A stretch of DNA of 64,000 bases from Shewanella sp. VB17 (GCF_013248905.1 NZ_JABRVS010000001.1:1240001-1304000), one strand, 5' to 3'; counted from the stretch's first letter, positions 9,776 to 19,829 are shown. Notes: generated from the sequence alone by a model not told the origin. Translations and numbers: made by a program.

Positions 9776-10441
9776 CTATGTTGAAGTCACCCAAAGGATA
9801 TGCGCATCTTGTTCGCTAATAGAAATGACAGCGTGGCCCATGGTTGCATCATAATATGCACTATCACCTTTCGTTAAGATCACCGGCTCATAAAACTCAG
9901 TGAATAATTGCACCTTGCCATCTAACACAAAGAGGAAGTCTTCACCTTCATGACGGATCCAATCGCCATATTCGTCGAAGCTTCTTGCACGAATACAGGT
10001 TTTATAAGGCAACATTTTTTTATTGCTTAGTTCGGTGGATAGTAATTCATGTTCGTATGTTGGGGTAAGTCGAGGTTTGCCAGTCCCTGCTCTGGTGATA
10101 TCTCTGCGTCCACTGGCTTGAATTTTGCTGGGTTCGGTAAATAACTGGGGTAGATCTATGCTAAGCCCAGCAGCCAGTTTTTGCATTACCATAAATGTGG
10201 GGGATATCTGTTCATTTTCAATTTTAGACAAGGTAGATTTTGCCAATCCCGTTCGATGGCTAGCCTCTTCTAAAGTCAATTTGTTTTGGGTTCTTATCGC
10301 CTTAACTTGCTGGCCGATATGAAGTGTTTTAACTTTAGGTTCATTACCTTGATTTCTGACGACATTCATAGAGGGAGCTGAGTCAGTCTCATTTTCATTT
10401 TTCATATGTTTAACGACTATCTCGCCTTGGATTTTAGTCAT
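9776..10441 (-). CDS. XRE-family regulator with C-terminal cupin domain
   Basis: An N-terminal lambda-repressor-like helix-turn-helix (GQQVKAIRTQNKLTLEEAS followed by LAKSTLSKIENEQISPT) is joined to a cupin sensor domain (RHEGEDFLFVLDGKVQLFTE, then GDSAYYDATMGHA). Such regulators often sense the substrate of a neighbouring catabolic operon. It sits at the centre of the divergon with the symporter-gcvT-dadA run on one side and glyA-gcvHP on the other, so it is the natural candidate regulator of both. The start is uncertain: ATG at 10441 is chosen; 10405 is possible, and an extended reading reaches 10471. Confidence 0.88.
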   Translation of the reverse strand: MTKIQGEIVVKHMKNENETDSAPSMNVVRNQGNEPKVKTLHIGQQVKAIRTQNKLTLEEASHRTGLAKSTLSKIENEQISPTFMVMQKLAAGLSIDLPQLFTEPSKIQASGRRDITRAGTGKPRLTPTYEHELLSTELSNKKMLPYKTCIRARSFDEYGDWIRHEGEDFLFVLDGKVQLFTEFYEPVILTKGDSAYYDATMGHAVISISEQDAHILWVTST

Positions 10442-10863
10442 TGTTACATATTTGAGTCGCCACATGAACACATCTTATACAAAATAAACACGTTTATAAA
10501 TCAAGCATTAATAATATCAATAGTAAATAAAGTTTCCGATAGGAAACTTTATTGTTGTTTAAGAAAACTAAGCCTGATATGTTTGTTTAATGTGAATTGG
10601 ATCTGTTTTATTACGTTTGGGAGAAGCGCGATGATGGCAAACAGTATTTTTGCTCTGTGATTAGCCATCGTGAAGGATGCGGGAGAATGACTACTAGGTG
10701 GGCAGCATTTTATTTTATGTAAGATCAATATCTAATTTTCATTGCCATAAAAATCTTTCATAACATATTCACTAGATGCTTCTCTAAGGGGAGTCATTAA
10801 TAAAAACAAAAATTCTAAGGTGGCTTAGCCATCAATGTCATTGCTTGTTAACAAGGATAAATA
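10442..10863. other. Divergent regulatory region upstream of glyA
   Basis: About 400 bp between the regulator and glyA. It contains near-palindromic GTTTCCGATAGGAAAC at 10531-10546, a plausible dimeric operator just upstream of the regulator. The rest is AT-rich. No glycine riboswitch consensus was recognised. The glyA leader has AAGGATAAATA before the ATG. Confidence 0.45.
10531..10546. promoter_or_regulatory. Perfect palindrome, candidate operator of the XRE-cupin regulator
   Basis: GTTTCCGATAGGAAAC has inverted arms GTTTCC/GGAAAC around a 4-bp centre. It lies about 90 bp upstream of the chosen regulator start, between the two divergent gene groups. Assignment to this regulator is inference from position. 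Confidence 0.4.
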
Positions 10864-12159
10864 ATGAATAGCACTTATCACTCCACAGAACTGGAACAAT
10901 TTTTTGTCGCTGGATTAGCGGATATCGATAATGAAATCCAGACTGCTATCGAACTTGAAACCAAGAGACAAGAGCAGCAGATTGAGCTCATCGCTTCCGA
11001 AAATATCGTGTCAAAAGCGGTAATGGAAGCTCAGGGAACCTTGCTAACGAATAAGTATGCCGAGGGTTATCCAGGTCGCCGTTATTATGGTGGTTGTGAA
11101 TTTGTTGATATTGTTGAGCAATTGGCAATAGATAGAGCCAAGGCTCTTTTTGGTGCCGAATTTGTAAATGTGCAACCCCATTCTGGCGCTCAGGCTAATG
11201 GTGCAGTGTTTCAGGCATTGCTGCAGCCCGGTGATACTATTTTAGGCATGTCGCTTGATGCTGGGGGGCATTTGACTCACGGCGCCCGTCCCGCTCAATC
11301 AGGTAAGTGGTTTAATGCGATTCAATATGGCGTGTTGCAAGATAGCTGTTTGGTGGATTTCGACCAAGTAGAAATGCTCGCCCGTGAACACAAACCCAAA
11401 CTTATTATTGCAGGTGGATCAGCGATCCCACGTGAAATTGATTTTGCTCGTTTCAGGGCCATTGCAGATGAAGTGGGTGCCTACTTGATGGTTGATATGG
11501 CTCATATTGCGGGTTTGGTTGCCACTAATTATCATCAAAACCCTATTTCCTATGCTCATGTTGTGACAACCACAACTCATAAAACATTACGTGGACCACG
11601 TGGTGGGATGGTATTGACCAATCATGAAGATATTGCCAAGAAGATAAATTCAGCCGTATTTCCAGGTTTGCAAGGTGGACCATTAATGCACGTGATAGCA
11701 GCGAAAGCGGTGGCATTAGGTGAAGCGCTTAAACCTGAATTTAAACATTATATTGAGCAAGTTATTAGTAATGCAAAGGTACTTGCTAAGACATTGCAGG
11801 GACATGGCTGTGACATTGTCACCAATGGCACCGACACCCATTTAATGTTGGTAGATCTTAGGCCTAAAGGTCTCAAGGGTAACAAAGCTGAGGAAAGTTT
11901 AGAGCGTGCAGGGATCACCTGTAATAAGAATGGTATTCCTTTTGATACTGAAAAACCTATGGTGACTTCAGGTATTCGTCTAGGGACTCCAGCTGGCACG
12001 AGCCGAGGGTTTGGACAAGCTGAATTTACACAAATAGGTCACTGGATTGGCGCTGTGCTTGATGGTTTAGTCGCTAACCCTGATGACAACAGTCAAGTTG
12101 AACAAACGGTACTTAAACAAGTGCAAGACTTGTGTGCAACATTTCCTCTGTATCGCTAA
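10864..12159 (+). CDS. glyA: Serine hydroxymethyltransferase
   Basis: A 431-residue PLP enzyme interconverting serine plus tetrahydrofolate and glycine plus 5,10-methylene-THF. The PLP-lysine motif TTTTHKTLRGPRGG is intact, as are ELIASENIVS and the N-terminal NKYAEGYPGRRYYGG. The first ~15 residues (MNSTYHSTELEQFF) extend beyond the usual ~417-residue enzyme. As first gene of glyA-gcvH-gcvP it would consume the methylene-THF produced by glycine cleavage, giving net glycine-to-serine conversion. It is probably a catabolic paralogue of the housekeeping glyA. Confidence 0.96.
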   Translation: MNSTYHSTELEQFFVAGLADIDNEIQTAIELETKRQEQQIELIASENIVSKAVMEAQGTLLTNKYAEGYPGRRYYGGCEFVDIVEQLAIDRAKALFGAEFVNVQPHSGAQANGAVFQALLQPGDTILGMSLDAGGHLTHGARPAQSGKWFNAIQYGVLQDSCLVDFDQVEMLAREHKPKLIIAGGSAIPREIDFARFRAIADEVGAYLMVDMAHIAGLVATNYHQNPISYAHVVTTTTHKTLRGPRGGMVLTNHEDIAKKINSAVFPGLQGGPLMHVIAAKAVALGEALKPEFKHYIEQVISNAKVLAKTLQGHGCDIVTNGTDTHLMLVDLRPKGLKGNKAEESLERAGITCNKNGIPFDTEKPMVTSGIRLGTPAGTSRGFGQAEFTQIGHWIGAVLDGLVANPDDNSQVEQTVLKQVQDLCATFPLYR

Positions 12160-12196
12160 CGATTAATTAAATAATAAAAAAAATAGGAATTAAATA

Positions 12197-12583
12197 ATGA
12201 GTTCAGTAGAAACTAATTATCAGTTTGCCACCAGCCATGAATGGGTAAAAGACAATGGTGATGGCACTGTGACTGTCGGAATTTCCGACCATGCGCAAGG
12301 GCTATTGGGAGATGTGGTATTTGTCGAGCTTCCTGAAGAAGGCGATATTACCCTTGCTGGTGAGACGTTCTCCTTGGTGGAGTCAGTCAAGGCGGCCTCG
12401 GATGTGTATGCGCCGGTATCAGGCGTCATCGTTGCGGTTAATCAAGCGTTAGACGAGAGTCCTGAAATCGTGAATGACTCTTCATTTGAAGAGGGGTGGA
12501 TTGCTAAGATTAAACTTGATAATCCACAAGAGTTAAATGCACTGATGAACTTTGACACATATTCAGCGAGTTTAGAAGACTAG
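12197..12583 (+). CDS. gcvH: Glycine cleavage system H protein (lipoyl carrier)
   Basis: A 128-residue lipoyl-domain protein. The lipoylation lysine lies in the conserved context ESVKAASDVYAPVSG. It shuttles the aminomethyl group from P protein to T protein. It lies 37 bp after glyA on the same strand, with a GGAATTAAAT leader. Confidence 0.97.
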   Translation: MSSVETNYQFATSHEWVKDNGDGTVTVGISDHAQGLLGDVVFVELPEEGDITLAGETFSLVESVKAASDVYAPVSGVIVAVNQALDESPEIVNDSSFEEGWIAKIKLDNPQELNALMNFDTYSASLED

Positions 12584-12689
12584 GCTATTGAGTGCTGGCT
12601 CTGACAGTCAGCAATGAGTACTGGCTGTCCAGATGAGTATCACTGGAAAATGACATACAACAGAGTATTAGAATATCCTTGGGGATGAG

Positions 12690-15554
12690 ATGAGTAATAA
12701 CAATTTATTAGCCCAACTGGGCACAGGTAACGAGTTTGTCGCGCGTCATAACGGGCCCGATGAAGCTGAAAAGCAAGTGATGTTAGCCGCAATAGGCAGT
12801 GACTCCATCGAGGCACTTATTGAACAAACAGTACCCAATAATATCCGTTTGCCTGAAGGCCTTGAGCTTGCACCTGCGATGAGTGAAGCCGGTATGTTGG
12901 CAACACTTAACGCCATTGCAGCTAAAAATGTGATCAATAAAAGTTATATTGGTCAAGGTTATTACGACACGCATGTCCCCAATGTCATTTTACGCAATGT
13001 GATGGAAAACCCTGGTTGGTATACGGCCTATACGCCTTATCAGCCAGAGATAGCCCAAGGCAGACTCGAAGCTTTACTCAATTATCAGCAAATGATCATT
13101 GATCTGACGGGAATGGAGTTAGCCAATGCGTCCATGCTGGATGAAGCAACGGCTGCTGCAGAGGCAATGACACTGTGTAAGCGAGCAGGAAAGAGCAAGA
13201 GTAACTTGTTTTTTGTTGCCAGCGATGTGCATCCGCAAACGTTGGATGTCATCAAGACTCGCGCCCATAGTTTTGGTTTCGATATTTTGGTCGCTCCGGC
13301 GAGCGAGTTATCGAAGGTGGATGTATTTGGTGCTTTACTGCAATATCCTGGCAGTACAGGTCAAGTGCAAAACCTTGAAGAACTCATTAAACAAGCCCAA
13401 GAAAATAAAGCGTTAGTGGCGGTTGCGACAGATTTACTCGCGCTCACTTTATTAAAAGCACCGGGAGAGATGGGAGCGGATGTGGTTATCGGTAGCTCAC
13501 AGCGCTTCGGTGTTCCTATGGGATTCGGTGGTCCTCATGCTGCATTTATGTCTACACGTGAGAAATATAAGCGTACTATACCGGGTCGCGTCATTGGGGT
13601 ATCAATTGACAGTAAAGGCAAGCAAGCCTTGCGCATGGCAATGCAGACTCGCGAGCAACATATTCGCCGCGAAAAGGCGACGTCGAACATTTGTACCGCT
13701 CAAGCTTTGTTAGCTAACATGGCCGCTTTTTATGCTGTTTACCATGGACCACAAGGATTAAAGAAGATAGGCCGACGAGTGCATCATTTAACGGCCATCT
13801 TGGCGTTAGGATTGAAAGAGTCGGGCTTTAAACTGGTCCATGAGGCATTTTTTGATACCTTGACCATAGAAACCGATGAACAGACGCAAATCATTTACCA
13901 GCGCGCTCTGGATGCCGGGCTTAATTTGCGTCTCTTGCCTAGTCGATTGGCCATTAGCATTGATGAAACCACCACTGCTGAAGATATCCAAGCACTGTGG
14001 TTGGCTATCACAGGTAAAACCTTGTGTGTGAGTGATTTTGAAACACAGGCATCACTTGATGAATTCGCCGCTATTCCTCAGGACTGTCGTCGTGAGTCAA
14101 GCTATCTGACTCATAGTGTGTTTAACCAATATCACAGTGAAACCTTGATGCTGAGGTATCTAAAGTCACTGGAAAATAAAGATTTTTCCTTGACTCATGG
14201 CATGATCCCATTGGGATCGTGCACCATGAAGTTAAATGCAACGGCGCAAATGATCCCCGTGACTTGGCCAGAACTTGGTCAGTTGCACCCGTTTGCTCCA
14301 GCTGAGCAGACGACAGGTTATCAGGAGATAGCTGAGTCATTAACTGACATGCTCAAGCAAATTACCGGTTACGATGCGTTTTCATTGCAACCCAATTCAG
14401 GGGCTCAGGGAGAGTATGCCGGTTTAATCGCGATTCAGAAATATCACGCTAGCCGTGGCGATATACACCGTAATGTGTGTCTTATTCCAAGTTCTGCCCA
14501 TGGTACCAATCCTGCCAGTGCCTCTATGGTGTCGATGCGTGTGGTGATCGTGGGTTGTGATGCTAAGGGAAATGTCGATATTGCAGACTTAGCGGCCAAG
14601 ATTGAAGAACATGCTGAGCGCCTGTCTTGCATCATGATAACTTACCCATCGACACACGGTGTGTATGAAAAAGGTATTCGTGATATTTGTGAGCGCGTAC
14701 ATGCCGCCGGTGGTCAAGTTTACCTTGATGGCGCTAACATGAATGCACAAGTGGGATTAACCTCGCCAGGTTTTATAGGCTCAGATGTGTCTCATTTGAA
14801 TCTGCATAAAACATTCTGTATTCCTCACGGTGGTGGTGGGCCAGGCATGGGTCCCATTGGCGTAAAGTCACACCTTGAACCTTTTTTACCAGGACACAGT
14901 ATTCACAAAACACAAGGCGCCGTGGCTGCAACTGCGTTAGGCAGTGCATCAATTTTACCTATTTCATGGGCTTATATTGCTCTGATGGGAGCTGAGGGGT
15001 TAACTCAAGCTACAGAGCTTGCGATATTAAACGCCAACTACTTGATGGAAAAACTGCGTCCTTATTATCCAGTACTTTATATTGGCGATGACGGCCGTGT
15101 TGCCCATGAGTGCATCATCGATCTGCGTCCACTTAAAGAGAGTGCTGGGATCAGCGAAGAAGATGTGGCTAAGCGATTAATGGATTTTGGTTTCCATGCA
15201 CCGACCATGTCCTTCCCTGTGCCGGGGACGCTGATGATAGAACCGACCGAGAGTGAATCATTGGTTGAATTGGATAAATTTGTTCATGCGATGGTGACCA
15301 TACGTGCCGAAATAGCCAAGGTGGAAGAGGGTCAATGGCCATTGAGTGACAATCCTTTGGTTAATGCTCCACACACCATGAGCGATTTGAGCGAAGAAGA
15401 GTGGAGCCACCCTTACTCACGTAAAACGGCTTGCTTTCCTGGGAACAATCAAACTCATGCTAAATTTTGGCCCAGTACTAATCGTATCGATAATGTCTAT
15501 GGAGACAGAAACCTTATCTGTAGCTGCCCAGATATCGACATTTACCGTGATTAA
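12690..15554 (+). CDS. gcvP: Glycine dehydrogenase (decarboxylating), P protein
   Basis: A full-length 954-residue homodimeric-type GcvP. N-terminal YIGQGYYDTHVPNVILRNV and the PLP lysine in HLNLHKTFCIPHGGGGPG are present. It decarboxylates glycine and loads the aminomethyl group onto GcvH. The leader GGGGATGAG precedes the start. It completes the set with the divergently encoded gcvT; the L protein (lipoamide dehydrogenase) is presumably shared with other complexes and encoded elsewhere. Confidence 0.97.
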   Translation: MSNNNLLAQLGTGNEFVARHNGPDEAEKQVMLAAIGSDSIEALIEQTVPNNIRLPEGLELAPAMSEAGMLATLNAIAAKNVINKSYIGQGYYDTHVPNVILRNVMENPGWYTAYTPYQPEIAQGRLEALLNYQQMIIDLTGMELANASMLDEATAAAEAMTLCKRAGKSKSNLFFVASDVHPQTLDVIKTRAHSFGFDILVAPASELSKVDVFGALLQYPGSTGQVQNLEELIKQAQENKALVAVATDLLALTLLKAPGEMGADVVIGSSQRFGVPMGFGGPHAAFMSTREKYKRTIPGRVIGVSIDSKGKQALRMAMQTREQHIRREKATSNICTAQALLANMAAFYAVYHGPQGLKKIGRRVHHLTAILALGLKESGFKLVHEAFFDTLTIETDEQTQIIYQRALDAGLNLRLLPSRLAISIDETTTAEDIQALWLAITGKTLCVSDFETQASLDEFAAIPQDCRRESSYLTHSVFNQYHSETLMLRYLKSLENKDFSLTHGMIPLGSCTMKLNATAQMIPVTWPELGQLHPFAPAEQTTGYQEIAESLTDMLKQITGYDAFSLQPNSGAQGEYAGLIAIQKYHASRGDIHRNVCLIPSSAHGTNPASASMVSMRVVIVGCDAKGNVDIADLAAKIEEHAERLSCIMITYPSTHGVYEKGIRDICERVHAAGGQVYLDGANMNAQVGLTSPGFIGSDVSHLNLHKTFCIPHGGGGPGMGPIGVKSHLEPFLPGHSIHKTQGAVAATALGSASILPISWAYIALMGAEGLTQATELAILNANYLMEKLRPYYPVLYIGDDGRVAHECIIDLRPLKESAGISEEDVAKRLMDFGFHAPTMSFPVPGTLMIEPTESESLVELDKFVHAMVTIRAEIAKVEEGQWPLSDNPLVNAPHTMSDLSEEEWSHPYSRKTACFPGNNQTHAKFWPSTNRIDNVYGDRNLICSCPDIDIYRD

Positions 15555-15604
15555 CGAGTCTGATTGGCGAGTCATGGCATAGGGAATTAAATTCAAAATA
15601 GCCT

Positions 15605-15632
15605 AAAGGCGAGCAATATCGCTCGCTTTTTT
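15605..15632 (+). terminator. Rho-independent terminator after gcvP
   Basis: Perfect stem GCGAGC/GCTCGC with a 6-nt loop followed by six T, 55-75 nt after the gcvP stop. It ends the glyA-gcvH-gcvP unit. The remaining ~240 bp before the next gene hold its promoter; nothing else is visible. Confidence 0.9.
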
Positions 15633-15872
15633 GTGATTGAAATCTATCCGTTAATACGGATGAACTATTCGATTTTACTCAATATTATTGACCGCTAAGT
15701 GTTGAAATTGTCATACTTTGGGTGTTTTTTATTGGGGATATCATCAATGTCGTTGCCATGTAAGATACATAAATCTAACTTCATAAGTAAATAGATAGAT
15801 CTATCTAGTTGCGTTATCTGAATATTAAGAAATACTTACTATGGATAACTTATCATTACGAGCGCACTATTT

Positions 15873-17189
15873 ATGTGGCCATTTCAAAAAAATAAAGATT
15901 CCGAAGAACAAAAGCAGAAGCAGGATCAAACGTATAATAACAATCTCATTGTCTCTTCTTTACATGAGTTTTTAGTCACTATCGAGTTTGATAGTACAGG
16001 CAATATAAACTCTGCGAGTCCCTTGTTCCTGGAAGCTATGGGTTATCAACTAGATGAAATTGTCGGTAAGCATCACCGTATATTCTGCTCTAAAAGTTAT
16101 GTCGAAGGAAAAAAATACGGTGATTTCTGGCAAGATTTAGCCCGAGGTAAAGTTCAATCAGGTACGTTTGAGCGATACACTAAATCGGGTGAGTTGATCA
16201 CGATTGAAGCCACTTACTTTCCTGTCATTGACGAAAATAGCACGGTGAAAAGTGTGGTTAAAATAGCAAGTGATGTAACAGAAAAAGAGAATAAAGCGCA
16301 AAATCAACGGGATCTGATCACCGGATTGAATAAAACTTTTGCAGTGATTGAATTTGAGCCTGATGGAACAATATTGGATGCTAATGATAACTTTCTTGGT
16401 GCTTTGGGCTACACGCTAGATCAAGTAAAAGGCAAGCACCATAAAATGTTTTGTTTCGATAAATTCTATCAAGAAAATCCAAATTTTTGGCAGCAACTAG
16501 CAGGTGGAAACGCTTTTTCTGGTCGATTTTTGCGTAAAAATAGCCTTGATAAAAACGTATGGATACAAGCGTCATATAGTCCTGTGCTTAATGACCAAGG
16601 CGATGTCTACAAAGTGGTTAAGTTTGCATCTGACATTACAGAAGATGTGGTTAGAGAGCTCGCTATTTCAGATGCTGCCAACATCGCCTATAGCACAGCA
16701 GTGGAAACCTCCCAAGTCGCTCAAGAGGGAAATAAAGTACTCAAAGAAACCGTCATCATTTCTCAAAAAATGATGGATAGCCTCATTACCTCTATTGGGC
16801 AGGTAGAGGAACTGACGTCATTGTCCAATGATGTCGCTGAGATTGTTAAAACGATAGGGAGTATTGCCGATCAAACCAATCTACTGGCTCTCAATGCTGC
16901 TATTGAAGCCGCTCGGGCAGGAGAGCAAGGGCGAGGTTTTGCTGTCGTGGCTGATGAGGTACGTCAGCTAGCTTCACGTACATCTGAATCGACAGAAGAA
17001 ATTACCAGAGTAGTGAATCAAAATATCTCTTTAACTCAAAAGATGACCCAAGCCATGGGTGAGGTAAATAATATTGCAGAACAAACGAGTACGAGAATAG
17101 AAGAAGTGTCACTGACCATGAATGAAATATACACAGGTGCTGAGAGTGTTGCTTCGGCAGTACACAATTTTAAAGGAGACGGCGAATAA
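15873..17189 (+). CDS. Soluble PAS-PAS methyl-accepting chemotaxis protein (BdlA-like)
   Basis: A 438-residue protein without transmembrane segments. Two tandem PAS domains follow a short lysine-rich N-terminus, each with the recurring pattern GY-LDE/Q--GKHH--FC and a closing K-ASDVTE-type PAC end (around residues 35-140 and 155-265). A methyl-accepting signalling domain follows, with the hairpin tip motif IGSIADQTNLLALNAAIEAA and RGFAVVADEVRQLA. This layout matches cytosolic energy/redox sensors such as Pseudomonas BdlA, which affect biofilm dispersal. The likely ligand is haem or FAD, but no decisive residue was identified. Confidence 0.93.
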   Translation: MWPFQKNKDSEEQKQKQDQTYNNNLIVSSLHEFLVTIEFDSTGNINSASPLFLEAMGYQLDEIVGKHHRIFCSKSYVEGKKYGDFWQDLARGKVQSGTFERYTKSGELITIEATYFPVIDENSTVKSVVKIASDVTEKENKAQNQRDLITGLNKTFAVIEFEPDGTILDANDNFLGALGYTLDQVKGKHHKMFCFDKFYQENPNFWQQLAGGNAFSGRFLRKNSLDKNVWIQASYSPVLNDQGDVYKVVKFASDITEDVVRELAISDAANIAYSTAVETSQVAQEGNKVLKETVIISQKMMDSLITSIGQVEELTSLSNDVAEIVKTIGSIADQTNLLALNAAIEAARAGEQGRGFAVVADEVRQLASRTSESTEEITRVVNQNISLTQKMTQAMGEVNNIAEQTSTRIEEVSLTMNEIYTGAESVASAVHNFKGDGE

Positions 17190-17350
17190 CTATGGCGTTA
17201 TCCCAAACCTTGGCTCCTATGGCATTTCTATTGACGAAAATGCAGGCCAGCCTACTTCTACAGCAAGACAGTGGCCTTTTTTATTGAGTTAATCCAGTGA
17301 TATTGACCAGACACTATGGCTGTTAATAACCGATGTTGCTTAATGACAAA

Positions 17351-19285
17351 TCACCCTTCATTGCTGGCGATGAAATGATTAATTGCTTTGGAGATCAGGT
17401 CTTTTTTCATCTGCGTACGTGTAACAGGTTGGGAAAACCAGAAGCTCATCGGCTGTTCAAAGCCCACACCGTGCATATAGTTGTAAATCGACTTACGCAG
17501 CCCTTCGCCCAGCATTTCATGATCCGTGCCCGTTGGATCAATGAAGTCCACATCATTTTCAGCGAATAAGATCTCTGGGCGCTTTGCAAGCGTGATCCCA
17601 AACTTCTCAGGATTCATGCCAATAGGGCTGTGGATTGTGGCCACAAAACGGTGCCAGTAGGCGGACTGAAAACATCCTTGCTTCATCATCTGCCGCACCA
17701 TTTCCAGTGAATCGATGGTTTCTTGCTCTGTTTGTGTCGGAAAGCCATACATTAGATAGGCGTGAACTAATATACCGGCATCACTGAAGGCTTTAGTGAC
17801 CTGAGCGACCCGCTCAACACTCACGCCTTTTTTCATCAGTTTCAATAGACGATCAGATGCCACCTCAAGACCGCCACTCACAGCGATACAGCCAGAATCT
17901 GCCAACAACTTGCAACGTGCTTGACTAAAGGTTCTCTCAAAACGGATATTGCCCCACCAGCTGATCACCACATTGCGTGCAATGAGTCGCTTTGCTAGGG
18001 TAAATAAAAGCTTTGGTGGCAGAGCTTCGTCGACAAAATGGAAACCTGTTTGTCCGGTTTCTTCAATGAGCTGTTCGATTCTATCCACCAGAACGTCGGC
18101 TCCAGCTGCATCAAAACGATCGATATAGTCAAGACTGACATCGCAAAAACTGCATTTACGCCAGTAACAGCCATGCGCGATGGTCAGTTTATTCCAGCGT
18201 CCGTCGCTCCAAATTCGGTGCATCGGATTAAGCATTTCACACAAAGACAGGTATTCCCCCAATGGCAGGCCATCGTATACAGGGGCACCGACATCGGCTT
18301 GTGGGATATCGTGCAGCTCGGCATTTTCATTGAAGTGAACGTATGCTTGGCCATTCTCATCCTCTGCAAGGAAGTAGGTTCGCATTAGAGAGTCTATCTC
18401 ACGCTGTCCTGCGAAGTATTCAAGCAGGGTAATAAAAGGGCGTTCGCCGTCGTCCAGACAGATAAAGTCGACAAACTCAAACACCCGAGGATCTTTGAGC
18501 GCGCGCAGCTCTGTATTGATAAACCCCCCACCCAATACGACATGAATATCTGGATTGATGGCTTTACAGGTTTGCGCAATATGTAAGGCGCCTAACATAT
18601 TGCCCGGGAAAGGCACGGTTAATGCAACAACGCTAGGCTGCGATTCTTCCAGATACTGCTCGACCAATTGTGTCAAAATACCTGAACTAAAACTCGGCCC
18701 GTCCATCAAGGTATCATAGAGATTGTCAAAGCTTGGGTTAGCCGCCGCTAATTGCTCGCCATAACGGCTCACTTCAAAGTAGGGATCAACTCCTTGAGTA
18801 ATGACGTTAGATAGATCATTAATAAACAGGGTTGCCAGATATTTGGCTTTATCTTGTACCCCTAAATTGCCAAAGGCTGCTTGCAATACATCGCCTGATA
18901 CTGCTTCCATCTGAGCGATAGTGTCAAACGCTGGACCTTCTGGTAAAAAACGGCGGGAGTTAATACGCAGTGCAAGGCTTGGATCTTTTCCTTGCAAAAA
19001 GCGAATAGCACTTTCAACTGTGAGTTGGTAACGATCAAACTCAGCCAAAAAATTGAAGATCACCTCAGGCAGTTCATCGTCTTCAAAATGCTCGAAATTT
19101 TCTTCCACATGCTGACGAATAATATCCAGCGCAGGTGCTGTCATCATTTCTAAAAAAAGCTCAATAGCAGGATCTCGCTGAACCGCCTCATAGCCACGTG
19201 AGCGTAAAAAACCCGTCAAATAGGCTGTTGCTGGATAAGGAGTATTCAGCTGGGTCATAGGTGGAGTCATTAGAAGAACGGTCAT
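17351..19285 (-). CDS. B12-binding-domain radical SAM protein
   Basis: A 644-residue protein starting MTVLLMTPPMTQLNTPYP, typical of cobalamin-binding radical SAM enzymes. The radical SAM cluster motif CYWRKCSFC (CxxxCxxC) lies near residue 375, and GGLEVASDRLLKLMKKGV follows as in the family core. The central part (TVPFPGNMLGALHIAQTCKA, VVLGGGFIN) is the B12-domain-like Rossmann region. The substrate is unknown, and no RiPP precursor or obvious partner is adjacent. The gene is monocistronic and diverges from the DUF6482-like gene. Confidence 0.88.
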   Translation of the reverse strand: MTVLLMTPPMTQLNTPYPATAYLTGFLRSRGYEAVQRDPAIELFLEMMTAPALDIIRQHVEENFEHFEDDELPEVIFNFLAEFDRYQLTVESAIRFLQGKDPSLALRINSRRFLPEGPAFDTIAQMEAVSGDVLQAAFGNLGVQDKAKYLATLFINDLSNVITQGVDPYFEVSRYGEQLAAANPSFDNLYDTLMDGPSFSSGILTQLVEQYLEESQPSVVALTVPFPGNMLGALHIAQTCKAINPDIHVVLGGGFINTELRALKDPRVFEFVDFICLDDGERPFITLLEYFAGQREIDSLMRTYFLAEDENGQAYVHFNENAELHDIPQADVGAPVYDGLPLGEYLSLCEMLNPMHRIWSDGRWNKLTIAHGCYWRKCSFCDVSLDYIDRFDAAGADVLVDRIEQLIEETGQTGFHFVDEALPPKLLFTLAKRLIARNVVISWWGNIRFERTFSQARCKLLADSGCIAVSGGLEVASDRLLKLMKKGVSVERVAQVTKAFSDAGILVHAYLMYGFPTQTEQETIDSLEMVRQMMKQGCFQSAYWHRFVATIHSPIGMNPEKFGITLAKRPEILFAENDVDFIDPTGTDHEMLGEGLRKSIYNYMHGVGFEQPMSFWFSQPVTRTQMKKDLISKAINHFIASNEG

Positions 19286-19511
19286 AACCAGCCTTTACAT
19301 TGTGAACAGTCAGTGCGAACAGAGTGTACAACCCCCTATATTCAGGATTGTTACCATAAAATAGGAGGGGGATTCTAGCAAATGAACGGGATAAAAACCC
19401 GTAAATTAGCGGATGTGATGATAAATTGTGATCCTTAATGACGAACGTATCGTAATCTTTTTTAGCTGTGTTGGTAAACAATGTCACTTATCTAATGTAA
19501 ATAGAGGATTT

Positions 19512-19793
19512 ATGATGACTAATGTACTCGAAAAAAATGGACAAAAATTAACTCCAATAATTATTTGTGTAGCTGAATCAACTCATTATATTGTTGGTAT
19601 GGTTGATTCATTGAACAATTTAACCAGTGTTAATCAATCTAAGGAGGTGACTGTTACTTCCTCTTTGATTGAAGCTAAAAACTATTTACGCAGTTATCAT
19701 ATTTTTACAGCTTTGCTTGAATTTCAATCAGCATACGATGAAATGTGTGGTTTAAGTGCACCTGAGCCTTGTCGGCAAATGGTTACATTTTAA
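19512..19793 (+). CDS. Small DUF6482-like protein
   Basis: About 93 residues from ATG at 19512, chosen for the upstream AGAGGA; ATG 19515 is equally possible, and a longer frame upstream has no ribosome binding site. The C-terminal SAYDEMCGL resembles the family ending I associate with DUF6482, a short gammaproteobacterial family of unknown function. A strong internal AAGGAGGTGA at 19640 lies inside the gene and is probably incidental. It is followed after 36 bp by the HAD gene. Confidence 0.65.
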   Translation: MMTNVLEKNGQKLTPIIICVAESTHYIVGMVDSLNNLTSVNQSKEVTVTSSLIEAKNYLRSYHIFTALLEFQSAYDEMCGLSAPEPCRQMVTF

Positions 19794-19829
19794 TGAGGAA
19801 AATAACGAGATGCCAAGGAGATTTATCCA

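Noticed and set aside
9370..10863. Glycine riboswitch upstream of the glycine cleavage genes
   Set aside because: Expected for gcv operons, but neither strand of 9370-9775 nor 10661-10863 shows the conserved tandem aptamer cores. The XRE-cupin regulator offers a different control mechanism.
19640..19650. Strong Shine-Dalgarno AAGGAGGTGA as a start of a separate gene
   Set aside because: No start codon with a meaningful reading frame follows at proper distance; it lies inside the DUF6482-like gene.
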